Shown piece after piece: positions 57,209-64,000 of a stretch of 64,000 nucleotides of DNA (positions are counted from its first letter, which is position 1; the number at the start of each line of letters is the position of its first letter). The stretch comes from Gemmatimonadales bacterium UBA4456 (GTDB taxonomy: Bacteria > Gemmatimonadota > Gemmatimonadetes > Longimicrobiales > Gaopeijiaceae), in contig DGOW01000082.1 of assembly GCA_002390225.1 (NCBI GenBank), forward strand, positions 124,001 through 188,000, in the 5' to 3' direction. The notes under the pieces were generated by a model. The model was not told where the DNA came from, did not search any database, and worked only from the letters and a program-made list of their open reading frames with translations. A program made the position numbers and the translations under genes.

Positions 57209-58072
57209 ATGCGCTCTCTCTACTCTCTTGCCCCGGCCGTCGCTCTTCTCGCCGTGGCGACTCCCGCACAAGCTCAGGACCTGAGCGCGCCGCGACCCAT
57301 TGCCGGCACAGAGACCGTGTTTATCGAAGAGATGACCTGGATGGACGTTCGCGATGCCCTCCTGGACGGAATGACGACAGCGATCGTCGCCACGGGGGGT
57401 GTCGAGCAGAACGGTCCCTACGTTGCCTCGGGCAAGCACAACTTCGTGCTCAGCGCGACGACTGAGGCGATCGCGGAGGAGCTAGGTGACGCACTGGTGG
57501 CACCGATTGTGAAGTTTGTCCCGGAAGGGTCGATCGATCCGCCCAGCGGACATATGCGCTACCACGCGACCATCTCCGTGCGTCAGGAGACGTTCGAGAT
57601 GCTGCTCACCGACGTCGTGATGTCTCTGGAGGCGCACGGCTTCCGGGACATCGTTCTGATCGGGGACAGCGGTGGGAACGTTCGGGGAATGGAGAACGTG
57701 ACTGCGGCGCTCAACGAGGCGTGGGCGAACCAGCCGTCTCGCGTGCATTTCATTCCGGAGTACTACACTGAAGACATCTACAGCTGCGACTTCCTCAAGG
57801 AGGAGTTGGGGATTTTTCAGGAGCCGGACAATTGCGTCGCTACGCGGGACGAATACCACGACGACTATCACTACTCGTCGATCATCGCGACGACCGACCC
57901 GGAGCGAATTCGCGTCCGTCAGCGGATCGAGGAGGGTCTCTTCAGTATCAACGGTGTCGACCTGAATCCGCTCGAGCAGACGATCGAGAACGGGCAGCGG
58001 CTGGTCCAGTACCGGGCCGAGATCACGGCACGCGCAATCCGCCGCTCCATGGCGGCGGGCCGCACCCCGTGA
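57209..58072 (+). CDS. secreted creatininase-family protein with altered metal ligands
   Basis: 287 residues with a signal peptide (LAPAVALLAVATPAQAQD); GGAGG lies 8 bases upstream. The fold is creatininase-like: IEEMTWMDVRDALLDGMTTA, VATGGVEQNGPYVASGKHN, HATISVRQETFEMLLTDVVM and IVLIGDSGGNVRGM. Compared with the active family (E-x-H-G-P-H-L-P-L-G-T-D; G-H-G-G-N; H-A-G-E-x-E-T-S) several ligands are changed: the first His is Asn, the Asp is Lys, the H-G-G-N motif is D-S-G-G-N, and the last motif becomes DEYHDDYHYSS. Activity may be different or absent. Secreted members of this type recur in environmental genomes; their substrate is unknown. Confidence 0.8.
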   Translation: MRSLYSLAPAVALLAVATPAQAQDLSAPRPIAGTETVFIEEMTWMDVRDALLDGMTTAIVATGGVEQNGPYVASGKHNFVLSATTEAIAEELGDALVAPIVKFVPEGSIDPPSGHMRYHATISVRQETFEMLLTDVVMSLEAHGFRDIVLIGDSGGNVRGMENVTAALNEAWANQPSRVHFIPEYYTEDIYSCDFLKEELGIFQEPDNCVATRDEYHDDYHYSSIIATTDPERIRVRQRIEEGLFSINGVDLNPLEQTIENGQRLVQYRAEITARAIRRSMAAGRTP

Positions 58073-58091
58073 TGGCAATCATGGAGATCGT

Positions 58092-58481
58092 ATGAGGCAC
58101 ATCGACGGGGCCTCCGTGCCCCACAACCCAGCGGACTCGAACAACTTCGTGCTCCCCGCGACCATGCAGCGGCTACTGGGTCGCGACGACGGTGAGTCTG
58201 TCCGGCTCTACCGGGTCTCGTTCGAGGAGGGCGCCCGAACGAACTGGCACACGCACACTGATAGCCAGCTTCTGTTCGGGGTGAGCGGGCGTTGTGCCGT
58301 GGTGGACCGGGATGGTCACGAGCTGCTGCTGGACCCCGGTGACGTCGTCGTGATCGAAGCGGGCCTTGAGCACTGGCATGGTGCCGCTCCTGGAGGTCCT
58401 GGCGTGCATCTGGCCATCAACGTGGGCACAGAAACGACCTGGCTGGACTCGTCTGCGGGTGAAGACGCCGTCCACCCATGA
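58092..58481 (+). CDS. cupin-domain protein (small, single barrel)
   Basis: 129 residues. Cupin motif 1 is EEGARTNWHTHTDSQLLFGV (two His, Gln in place of Glu) with G-x-C at the end, and motif 2 is LLDPGDVVVIEAGLEHWHGA (P, G, H-W-H). It resembles quercetinase-like cupins seen next to carboxymuconolactone decarboxylases, with H-T-H and H-W-H as metal ligands. The stop overlaps the cyclophilin start (ATGA). It follows the secreted creatininase by 19 bases; function unknown. Confidence 0.85.
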   Translation: MRHIDGASVPHNPADSNNFVLPATMQRLLGRDDGESVRLYRVSFEEGARTNWHTHTDSQLLFGVSGRCAVVDRDGHELLLDPGDVVVIEAGLEHWHGAAPGGPGVHLAINVGTETTWLDSSAGEDAVHP

Positions 58482-59113
58482 ACATCCTGATGGATCAATT
58501 CAATGCACGTATGCGACGCATTGCAGTTGGCGTGATCGCGGCCATGGCCGCCTGTGCGCCTGCCGACGCCCCTTCTTCGGCCCCCGAGACGTTCACCGTC
58601 GCGTTCGAAACCAGCGAGGGTCCGTTTGAGGTCGAGTTCCTGCGGGAATGGTCGCCGATCGGGGTTGATCGCATCTGGGCGCTGGCCCAAGCAGGCTACT
58701 GGAACGGCTCGCGTATCTATCGCGTCAACGACCGATATGCCCAGTTCGGATACTCTGGTCAGCCTGAGCTGGATGCCGAGTGGGTGCAGAATGGCATCCC
58801 CGACGAACCGGCTCGCTCGAGTAACGTGCGCGGTGCGGTCTCGTTCGCGCGTGGTGGGCCAGGCACACGATCCAGCATCCTCTTCGTCAACCTGGATGAC
58901 AACTCGAATCTGGATGCAATGGCGTGGAATAACGTTGTGGGCTTCCCACCTGTGGGTAGAGTCGTGTCCGGAATGGAATCCGTAGATGGGCTGTACTCGG
59001 GCTATGGGGATACAGCCATGCAGTGGGAGGACTCGATTGCGACCAAGGGGAATGTGTTCCTCGATCGTGAGTACCCACTGCTCGACTCGATCACCTCCGT
59101 GTCCGTGCGTTGA
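58478..59113 (+). CDS. peptidyl-prolyl cis-trans isomerase (cyclophilin), lipoprotein
   Basis: 211 residues with a lipoprotein signal (RIAVGVIAAMAACAPAD, lipobox AMAAC). The cyclophilin pattern is present: TFTVAFETSEGPFEVEFLRE, ALAQAGYWNGSRIYRVN (in place of the usual F-H-R-V), AVSFARGGPGTRSSILFVNL and VVGFPPVGRVVSGMESVDGL. The catalytic Arg of F-H-R is kept in IYRV. Length and order are those of periplasmic single-domain cyclophilins. It accelerates proline isomerisation during folding of exported proteins. ATG overlaps the cupin stop. Confidence 0.87.
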   Translation: MNILMDQFNARMRRIAVGVIAAMAACAPADAPSSAPETFTVAFETSEGPFEVEFLREWSPIGVDRIWALAQAGYWNGSRIYRVNDRYAQFGYSGQPELDAEWVQNGIPDEPARSSNVRGAVSFARGGPGTRSSILFVNLDDNSNLDAMAWNNVVGFPPVGRVVSGMESVDGLYSGYGDTAMQWEDSIATKGNVFLDREYPLLDSITSVSVR

Positions 59114-59280
59114 TCAGGCACTGATCCACGGTTGGTGAGGTCCGGTCACTCTCTTTGCGAGGGTGTCGAGCTGTCGGGCGTTTGCGTGCGGACGACACGC
59201 GATCGCTTGCTGGTTGCGTGCGCGTGATCGACCTTCGCCCCTTCAGGTTGTTCACTGCTCGCTTTCTTTTGGAGCCGCCC

Positions 59281-59868
59281 ATGGGGTCCGTCCGTTCACT
59301 CGCACTCTGCCTCATCCTGACCGCCATGGCCGGCTGCAGCGCGCCCGACGAGAACACCGCTGTGACGGAGGCTGCGGTTACGGCCGAGGCTGCTGCTCAA
59401 CTCAAGCTGGAGGATCTGATCCGCGTGACGCATGTCCTCCACGAGAAATTCACGTCGCTGGCAGAGGCGATGCCCGAGGACGACCTCGCGTGGCGACCAG
59501 TGAATGGCGTTCGCTCCGTCTCGGAGGTCTACGTCCACATTGCGGCCGATAACTGGTACGTGCCCGCGTTGATGGGCTGGGATGCACCGGACGAGACCGG
59601 TGTGACCGACGACGTCGCGACGTTCCGGACGTACCAGGAACAGGAGATGTCGCGGACGGACATGCTCGGGGTTCTGGACGGCTCATTCGCCTTCCTGCTC
59701 GGGGCCATGGAGGAGAGCGCGGGCGAACTGGACCGAGAAGTCATACTTGGAACGCCTACGACGGTTGGGGACGTCTGGATCCGGGCCGTGGTCCATCTGC
59801 ATGAACACCTCGGTCAGAGTATTGCTTACGCCCGCACGAACGAAGTCGTGCCTCCGTGGAGTCGCTGA
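59281..59868 (+). CDS. DinB-family lipoprotein
   Basis: 195 residues from ATG 59281 with GGAG upstream; the earlier open frame from 59155 is not needed. A lipoprotein signal (LALCLILTAMAGC) is followed by a four-helix DinB/YfiT-like bundle. Likely metal-binding histidines are in IRVTHVLHEKF, SEVYVHIAADNW and VVHLHEHLGQSI, the usual three-helix arrangement. DinB proteins include thiol-dependent metalloenzymes, and exported ones are common in this kind of genome with no known role. The stop overlaps the homocysteine methyltransferase start by 13 bases. The 167 bases before it show no gene. Confidence 0.85.
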   Translation: MGSVRSLALCLILTAMAGCSAPDENTAVTEAAVTAEAAAQLKLEDLIRVTHVLHEKFTSLAEAMPEDDLAWRPVNGVRSVSEVYVHIAADNWYVPALMGWDAPDETGVTDDVATFRTYQEQEMSRTDMLGVLDGSFAFLLGAMEESAGELDREVILGTPTTVGDVWIRAVVHLHEHLGQSIAYARTNEVVPPWSR

Positions 59869-60803
59869 GCCGTAATCCGTTCGGTCCGTTTCTCGAAGCG
59901 AGCGGGCTGGCCGTACTCGACGGAGGGCTGGCGACCGCGCTCGAGGCGAGGGGACACTCGCTCGCCGATGAACTCTGGTCGGCACGACTGCTACAGGACG
60001 ATCCCGAGGCGATCGCCTTCGCGCACCGGAGCTACCTGGAGGCAGGCGCCGATTGCCTGACGACGTCGAGTTATCAGGCGTCATACGGCGGATTCGCCGC
60101 GGCCGGTATTGAGCGAGCGGAGGCGACGGCACTCCTGCTCCGTTCGACCGAGCTGGCCCGACGTACCGTCGAGGCCCGAGAGCCCGGGACCCGGTCGACG
60201 CCACTCGTCGCGGCGAGTATCGGTCCGTACGCAGCGTATCTCGCCGACGGCTCGGAGTACACCGGCCGCTACGAGGCCTCTCTGGCCGAGATCGATGCCT
60301 TTCACCGAGAGCGTTGGGAGACGCTCGCGACGAGTACCCCGGACCTGATGGCGTGCGAGACGATCCCGAATGAAACTGAAGCTGAGGCTCTGCTCAACGT
60401 GCTGTCAGGTGATGATCGCCATTGGGCGTGGTTCAGCTTTTGCTGCCGGGATGGTGGACATCTCTGGGATGGCACCCCGATCGAACAGGTCGCGACAGCG
60501 TGTGACCAGGTGGCCCGCGTGGCGGCTGTCGGCGTGAACTGCACGGCTCCGCGTTTGGTGCCAGAGCTCGTCGAGCGACTCCGTTCCGTGACCGACTTGC
60601 CGATCATCGTCTACCCGAACTCCGGAGAGCGCTACGAGGCCACTACCCGCTCCTGGCATGGTACAGATGAGGCGTGGATGGCGTCGGTCGAGGCATCGAT
60701 CCAGGCCGGAGCGAACATCGTGGGCGGCTGTTGCAGGATCGGCCCGAGGGAGATCGCAGAGTTGCGACAACGGGTCGACCGCGGAGATTGGTCTGGCCCA
60801 TGA
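59856..60803 (+). CDS. homocysteine S-methyltransferase-family protein
   Basis: 315 residues, GTG 59856, overlapping the DinB gene. TIM-barrel features of the family are LAVLDGGLATALEARGH (N-terminal D-G-G), ADCLTTSSYQASYGGF, MACETIPNETEAEAL, GVNCTAPRLVPELVER (first zinc Cys) and NIVGGCCRIGPREI (two zinc Cys). These give the three cysteines that bind Zn and activate homocysteine. The methyl donor is probably S-methylmethionine or S-adenosylmethionine as in MmuM. The stop overlaps the ATG of a 47-residue gene. The product helps recycle homocysteine to methionine. Confidence 0.9.
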   Translation: MESLSRNPFGPFLEASGLAVLDGGLATALEARGHSLADELWSARLLQDDPEAIAFAHRSYLEAGADCLTTSSYQASYGGFAAAGIERAEATALLLRSTELARRTVEAREPGTRSTPLVAASIGPYAAYLADGSEYTGRYEASLAEIDAFHRERWETLATSTPDLMACETIPNETEAEALLNVLSGDDRHWAWFSFCCRDGGHLWDGTPIEQVATACDQVARVAAVGVNCTAPRLVPELVERLRSVTDLPIIVYPNSGERYEATTRSWHGTDEAWMASVEASIQAGANIVGGCCRIGPREIAELRQRVDRGDWSGP

Positions 60804-60943
60804 AGACTGAGTCCACTGACATCGCAGCCTCGACCCTGCGAAACAGCGCGCGTACGCTCGTCACATTCGGGCATCTGATCGCAGAGCCGCTCTTCCGGTT
60901 CAACGCACTGCGCGTAGACGGCTGCACGGAGACCGCACGGTGA
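60800..60943 (+). CDS. small protein, 47 residues, unknown
   Basis: ATG 60800 overlaps the homocysteine methyltransferase stop (ATGA) and its own stop overlaps the DksA/TraR-like GTG start (GTGA), so it forms a coupled bridge between two real genes. The peptide (MKTESTDIAASTLRNSAR, then TLVTFGHLIAEPLFRFNAL) has no recognised motif but one cysteine near the end. It may be a real small protein or only a translational link. Confidence 0.45.
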   Translation: MKTESTDIAASTLRNSARTLVTFGHLIAEPLFRFNALRVDGCTETAR

Positions 60944-61287
60944 CCAGCCCTCTGTCCGCTGATCAGGTCGATGAGCTCCGAACGGAGCTCGAGAGACAGT
61001 TGGCCCGCCTCCAGAAGAGCATGAAGGTCACCGACGAGGCGCTCCGGACCGTAGAGCTGGATCAGACGGCGGTAGGGCGGCTGTCTCGAATAGACTCCCT
61101 TCAGAACCAGAGCCTTTCGAAGGGGCTCCGGGAGCGGGAAGTGGTTCGTCTATCCCAGATCCGGGATGCTCTCGAGCGTGCACAGGAGGGGACGTATGGC
61201 GTGTGTACCGAGTGCGGGCGAGGAATCCCGTTCGAACGGCTGTTCGTGTTTCCGGAAGCGCCTGAGTGCACCGATTGTGTCAGCTGA
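60940..61287 (+). CDS. DksA/TraR-family zinc-finger protein
   Basis: 115 residues from GTG 60940. A coiled-coil N-terminal half (VDELRTELERQLARLQKSMK and LREREVVRLSQIRDALERAQ) leads to a C4 zinc finger, GTYGVCTECGRGIPFERL with CTEC, and TDC in ECTDCVS. All four cysteines are present, unlike the decayed relative at 35074. Members bind RNA polymerase in the secondary channel or act as general transcription modulators. Short members without the full DksA acidic tip, like this one, are often of unknown role. It ends 21 bases before the DUF1801 gene. Confidence 0.88.
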   Translation: MTSPLSADQVDELRTELERQLARLQKSMKVTDEALRTVELDQTAVGRLSRIDSLQNQSLSKGLREREVVRLSQIRDALERAQEGTYGVCTECGRGIPFERLFVFPEAPECTDCVS

Positions 61288-61308
61288 TCCGCGAACGGGA
61301 GACACGTG

Positions 61309-61776
61309 ATGCGATTGGATACCAGGACGGTCCAGGAGTATCTGGACTCGCTACCGGAGAATCGCCGTATGTCGATCGAGACCGTCCGAACGACGCTCCT
61401 CGAGCGGCTACCCGCCGGGTACGGTGAAGCCATGAACTGGGGCATGATCAGGTGCCAGGCACCTCTGGCTTCCTACCCTGGGACGGACAACGGGGAGCCG
61501 CTCATGTACGCGGCCCTCGCGTCACAGAAGGGCCACATGGCGGTCTATCGGTCCGCGGTCTGCGCCGACGAGGCGGAGCGGGATACGTTCGAGCAGGCCT
61601 ACCGAGCTAACGGCAGGAAATTCGACGCCGGCAAGTCCTTTGTGCGCTTCCGGAGGCTCGATGACCTGCCACGCGATGTGATCGGGGACGCGGTCGGTCA
61701 GATGCCTGTCGATCGCTTCGTCGAGATCTACGGAGCAGTTCGCTCGAACGCCCGCTCGCGGTCCAGGTCCGACTGA
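61309..61776 (+). CDS. DUF1801 (YdhG/YjbR/CyaY-like) protein
   Basis: 155 residues; ATG 61309, with GTG 61306 as the preceding alternative. Hallmarks are TVQEYLDSLPENRRMSIETV, AGYGEAMNWGMIRCQAPLA, PLMYAALASQKGHMAVYRSA and the late SFVRFRRLDDLPRDVIGDAV. The family has a compact alpha/beta fold and no proven activity. An arginine/serine-rich C-terminal tail (NARSRSRSD) is present. It is followed 29 bases later by the multi-helix membrane protein. Confidence 0.85.
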   Translation: MRLDTRTVQEYLDSLPENRRMSIETVRTTLLERLPAGYGEAMNWGMIRCQAPLASYPGTDNGEPLMYAALASQKGHMAVYRSAVCADEAERDTFEQAYRANGRKFDAGKSFVRFRRLDDLPRDVIGDAVGQMPVDRFVEIYGAVRSNARSRSRSD

Positions 61777-61805
61777 ACATCCGGGCCAAGCCGAATCAGG
61801 CCGCC

Positions 61806-62657
61806 GTGGACATCCCGACTGTGGCGGCTGCTGCTGTGGTCGCCTGGAGTGTCGCCATTGCTGGCCATCAGGCCGGACATGCCCTCATCGCGACTGCGCT
61901 CGGGGCTTCTGTTGATACCGTTACCGCGCTTGGCGTCACGGGTCGCTGGGGTGCACTGCGGACTCCAGGCACTCTGATGACGAGCGTGGCCGGGACGTCC
62001 GTCAATATGCTCGTAATGGCTGGCGCGTGGGGAAGGATGCGACCGACTGGGTCTCCCGGGCTTCGGGAGGTCGTCGCATGGCTGCTCTTCGCTGCCAGCG
62101 GATGGACCGTAGCGGGACACCTCGTGCTCTCCCCTGTGATCGGTGCGGGTGACTGGATGACCGTCGTAGATCTGTTCGCCAATCGCGGGCCTCTGCGTGC
62201 CAGTACCTTCGTGACGGGCCTCTTTGTCTGTGGTGTGATCTGGAAGGGTACACACGAGACGTTGGCGCCGGTCACCGGCGGGGGTCCTGAAGGATCTCGC
62301 GTGACGTGTGCACGCCGCCTCACGCGAACAGCGTGGGTCTCTGGGACGGTCTCCGCCGCGTTGGCCGGGGCGGCTACCGGTATCTGGGGTCCGTCGGACG
62401 CAATGCTGACCCACACGGGTCAGTTGCTTCCGGACCCGACCCTTCTGGGTGGCGTCGTAGGGCTCTGTGCCGCGTTCATCGGGTTCGGCCTCATGACTGC
62501 CCCCACGATGCTCGCACCCGTGATGGTCAAGGAGCGACCCGTTCCCGGACCACCGCTCGAGGTCACTCGAAGCGTGCCGATGCTCATTACGGGCGTTTTC
62601 TTCGCCGTACTTCTGATCGGCGCACTGGGGCCCGGTGTTACTCTCGCCCCCCACTGA
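61806..62657 (+). CDS. polytopic membrane protein with HQAGH motif, unknown function
   Basis: 283 residues, GTG start at 61806, about six hydrophobic helices (VAAAAVVAWSVAIAGHQAG, ALIATALGASVDTVTALGV, VVAWLLFAASGWTVAGHLVL, FVTGLFVCGVIW, GGVVGLCAAFIGFGLMTAP, MLITGVFFAVLLIGALGPG). The first helix carries HQAGH at the position of the HExxH of site-2 (M50) proteases, with Gln in place of the catalytic Glu. This could be a degenerate protease relative or chance. A GTG start without a strong Shine-Dalgarno is used. Function unknown. A hairpin lies 15 bases after the stop. Confidence 0.6.
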   Translation: MDIPTVAAAAVVAWSVAIAGHQAGHALIATALGASVDTVTALGVTGRWGALRTPGTLMTSVAGTSVNMLVMAGAWGRMRPTGSPGLREVVAWLLFAASGWTVAGHLVLSPVIGAGDWMTVVDLFANRGPLRASTFVTGLFVCGVIWKGTHETLAPVTGGGPEGSRVTCARRLTRTAWVSGTVSAALAGAATGIWGPSDAMLTHTGQLLPDPTLLGGVVGLCAAFIGFGLMTAPTMLAPVMVKERPVPGPPLEVTRSVPMLITGVFFAVLLIGALGPGVTLAPH

Positions 62658-62671
62658 GGGTTCGTCGACAC

Positions 62672-62709
62672 CTGCTACGGAGCCTGGGTGGTGTTCCACC
62701 GCGTAGCAG
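62672..62709 (+). terminator. two-part hairpin after the membrane protein gene
   Basis: Outer stem CTGCTACG (62672-62679) with CGTAGCAG (62702-62709), and inner stem GGTGG (62687-62691), loop TGTT, CCACC (62696-62700). It is 15 bases past the stop of the membrane protein gene and ahead of the M14 gene promoter, so it is well placed as a terminator. The following bases (AAATACG) lack a T-run, so termination may need another factor. Confidence 0.4.
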
Positions 62710-62724
62710 AAATACGTGGGCCGC

Positions 62725-62753
62725 TTGTCCGGTCTCGAACGCCCCTCTAGGCT
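62725..62753 (+). promoter_or_regulatory. putative promoter of the M14 carboxypeptidase gene
   Basis: TTGTCC (62725-62730), 17-base spacer, TAGGCT (62748-62753), 35 bases before the first ATG. The -10 has the TAG start also seen in the DUF805 promoter candidate. GGAG lies 6 bases before the ATG at 62789. Confidence 0.35.
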
Positions 62754-62788
62754 CTTTACTTGGTGTTCGTGATCTCTCGGAGATTCTG

Positions 62789-64000
62789 ATGATGTTTGCC
62801 TCGAACGGTATTCGACCCCTCACCCGGACTCGCGCATGCGTGCTCTGGGCCGTGCTCGCCCTGCTTGCAGTTCCGGCTGCGATCCATGCTCAAGAGATGG
62901 CGAATGCGGGCGCCATCCCAACACCCGAAGAGTTCTTCGGCCATCAAATGGGCGCGGACCGACAGCTCGCTCGCTGGGACCGGCTGGTCGAGTACTACCA
63001 GCTTCTCGGTGATGCGAGTGATCGACTCATCGTCGAAGAGGTTGGACAGTCCACGCTCGGCAATCCGTTCCTCGTGATCTACGCATCGTCACCCGAGAAC
63101 CTGGCCAACCTCGATCAGATCCAGAGGATGAACGACATCCTCTCCGATCCGCGCGGGCACACGCAGGCTCAGATCGACGACGCAATCGAGAACGGAAAGG
63201 TCGTCTTCGTGCAGTCGTACGCGTTGCACTCGACCGAGGTCGCGGCGAGTCAGTCGGCTGCCGAGATCATGTATCTGATCGCGACCCGGGACGACGACGA
63301 GATCAATCTGATTCTCGATGAGACCGTATCGATCCTGGTCCCCGGCATGAACCCGGACGGCATCAACATCGTTACGGATTGGTATGACGAGTGGGTCGGG
63401 ACCGAGTACGAGGCCGTGGGTCTCCCCGAGCTCTACCACCATTACATCGGTCACGACAACAATCGTGACGCCTTCATGCAGAACACGGTCGAGTCACAGT
63501 ACGTGGCGCAGATCATGTTCCGCGACTGGATCCCGCAGGCGTTCATCGACCATCACCAGATGGGCGCGTATACGGCGCGGATCTCTCTGCCGCCGTATGC
63601 TGAGCCGATTCGCCCGGATGGTGATCCGCTCGTATGGCGTGAGATGGCGTGGTACGGAGCGCATATGGCGTACAAGATGGACGAGTACGAACTCGAGGGT
63701 GCTATTGGCGCAGCCATCTACTCGGGCTGGGGGCACTTCGGCTTCCACTGGATCACGCCCTTCCACAATATCGCGGGCATGCTGACCGAAGCGGCCAGCG
63801 CCCGCCTTGCGACGCCGTTGTACGTGCACCCTGACCAGCTGGGTGGCTCACGCCAGCTCCCGGAATACGAGGAGCAGACCACGTTCCCGAATCCGTGGAT
63901 GGGAGGATGGTGGCGCGTGCGGGACATCGTCGACCGTCAGATCGTCGCGACCTTCTCGCCGCTGGAGATTGCAGCGAAGAACCGCGAGATGGTGCTGCGG
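62789..64000 (+). CDS. M14-family zinc carboxypeptidase, N-terminal part (truncated by window end)
   Basis: 404 codons are open to the end of the window from tandem ATGs at 62789 and 62792, with GGAG upstream. A signal peptide (VLWAVLALLAVPAAIHAQ) and the segment PTPEEFFGHQMGADRQLA, common in this subfamily, precede the catalytic region. The zinc site begins with YALHSTEVAASQS (H-x-x-E), followed by VPGMNPDGINIV and HHYIGHDNNRDAF, which hold the substrate-binding N-R-D. A third histidine may lie in FIDHHQMGAYTARI. It should cleave C-terminal residues from peptides outside the cytoplasm. The large size of family members predicts another several hundred residues beyond the window. Confidence 0.88.
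   Translation, partial: MMFASNGIRPLTRTRACVLWAVLALLAVPAAIHAQEMANAGAIPTPEEFFGHQMGADRQLARWDRLVEYYQLLGDASDRLIVEEVGQSTLGNPFLVIYASSPENLANLDQIQRMNDILSDPRGHTQAQIDDAIENGKVVFVQSYALHSTEVAASQSAAEIMYLIATRDDDEINLILDETVSILVPGMNPDGINIVTDWYDEWVGTEYEAVGLPELYHHYIGHDNNRDAFMQNTVESQYVAQIMFRDWIPQAFIDHHQMGAYTARISLPPYAEPIRPDGDPLVWREMAWYGAHMAYKMDEYELEGAIGAAIYSGWGHFGFHWITPFHNIAGMLTEAASARLATPLYVHPDQLGGSRQLPEYEEQTTFPNPWMGGWWRVRDIVDRQIVATFSPLEIAAKNREMVLR

Overview
This is a GC-rich bacterial chromosome segment, gene-dense on both strands, with many ATGA/GTGA stop-start overlaps and frequent GTG starts. The mix of proteins looks most like a Gemmatimonadota-type, Gram-negative, organic-matter-degrading aerobe: secreted Asp-box propellers, TAT-exported glycosylasparaginases, CarboxypepD_reg/plug proteins, M14 and M24 peptidases, DinB lipoproteins and DUF3500. 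That placement is inference from family content. I see no rRNA, tRNA, CRISPR array, phage or insertion sequence.

Layout. 1-2.6 kb: end of an MFS transporter, a Gfo/Idh/MocA oxidoreductase and a TIM-barrel sugar isomerase. 2.6-3.6 kb: a MerR regulator with a B12-binding domain (CarH-like). 3.7-8.3 kb: multicopper oxidase, secreted partner proteins and an LVIVD-repeat protein. 8.4-13 kb: an operon with an N-terminally truncated ExbD/TolR domain, a TonB-like protein, a TPR lipoprotein and a secreted protein with three EF-hand-like loops. 13-22 kb: exported hydrolases (Asp-box propeller, pectinacetylesterase-like, glycosylasparaginase, amidase) and a family 5-like uracil-DNA glycosylase that appears to start at CTG. 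22.2-32.2 kb: a tryptophan/anthranilate catabolic cluster: tryptophan 2,3-dioxygenase, kynureninase-like enzyme, aryl-CoA ligase, fused flavin monooxygenase/old-yellow-enzyme of the 2-aminobenzoyl-CoA type, acyl-CoA dehydrogenase, enoyl-CoA hydratase, SDR, RidA-like protein and a creatininase-family amidohydrolase. 32-42.5 kb: MOSC, cupin, Xaa-Pro peptidase, a second Asp-box propeller, metallo-beta-lactamase fold, polysaccharide deacetylase, a plug-only protein and PhzF. 42.5-51.1 kb: phosphoesterase, peroxiredoxin-like gene, D-aminoacylase-like amidohydrolase, a second glycosylasparaginase, DUF805, a second plug-like protein, SurE, a GNAT and an ArsC/Spx-like gene. 51-64 kb: serine hydrolase, DUF3500, shortened GrpB, outer-membrane protein, TAT epimerase, transporter, secreted creatininase, cupin, cyclophilin, DinB, homocysteine methyltransferase, DksA/TraR, and a membrane protein followed by the start of an M14 carboxypeptidase.

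The most striking result is two genes whose reading frame is interrupted only by one TGA, each exactly where the family has its catalytic cysteine (W-U-P-Y-C in a peroxiredoxin-like protein; P-G-U-T-S-C in an ArsC/Spx-like protein). Each TGA is followed, about 20 nt downstream, by a short perfect hairpin whose 3-nt loop starts with G, as expected of a bacterial SECIS. They are read here as selenoproteins. No selA, selB, selC or selD was found in the window, so the decoding machinery must lie elsewhere.

The second theme is a near-complete route from tryptophan through anthranilate to CoA-bound intermediates. The formamidase step has no classical enzyme in the window, and the creatininase homologue is a candidate. 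Further observations are two probable CTG starts, three promoters placed 6 nt from the ATG (leaderless), several decayed genes, and two loci pairing an exported glycosylasparaginase divergently with a CarboxypepD_reg/plug protein.
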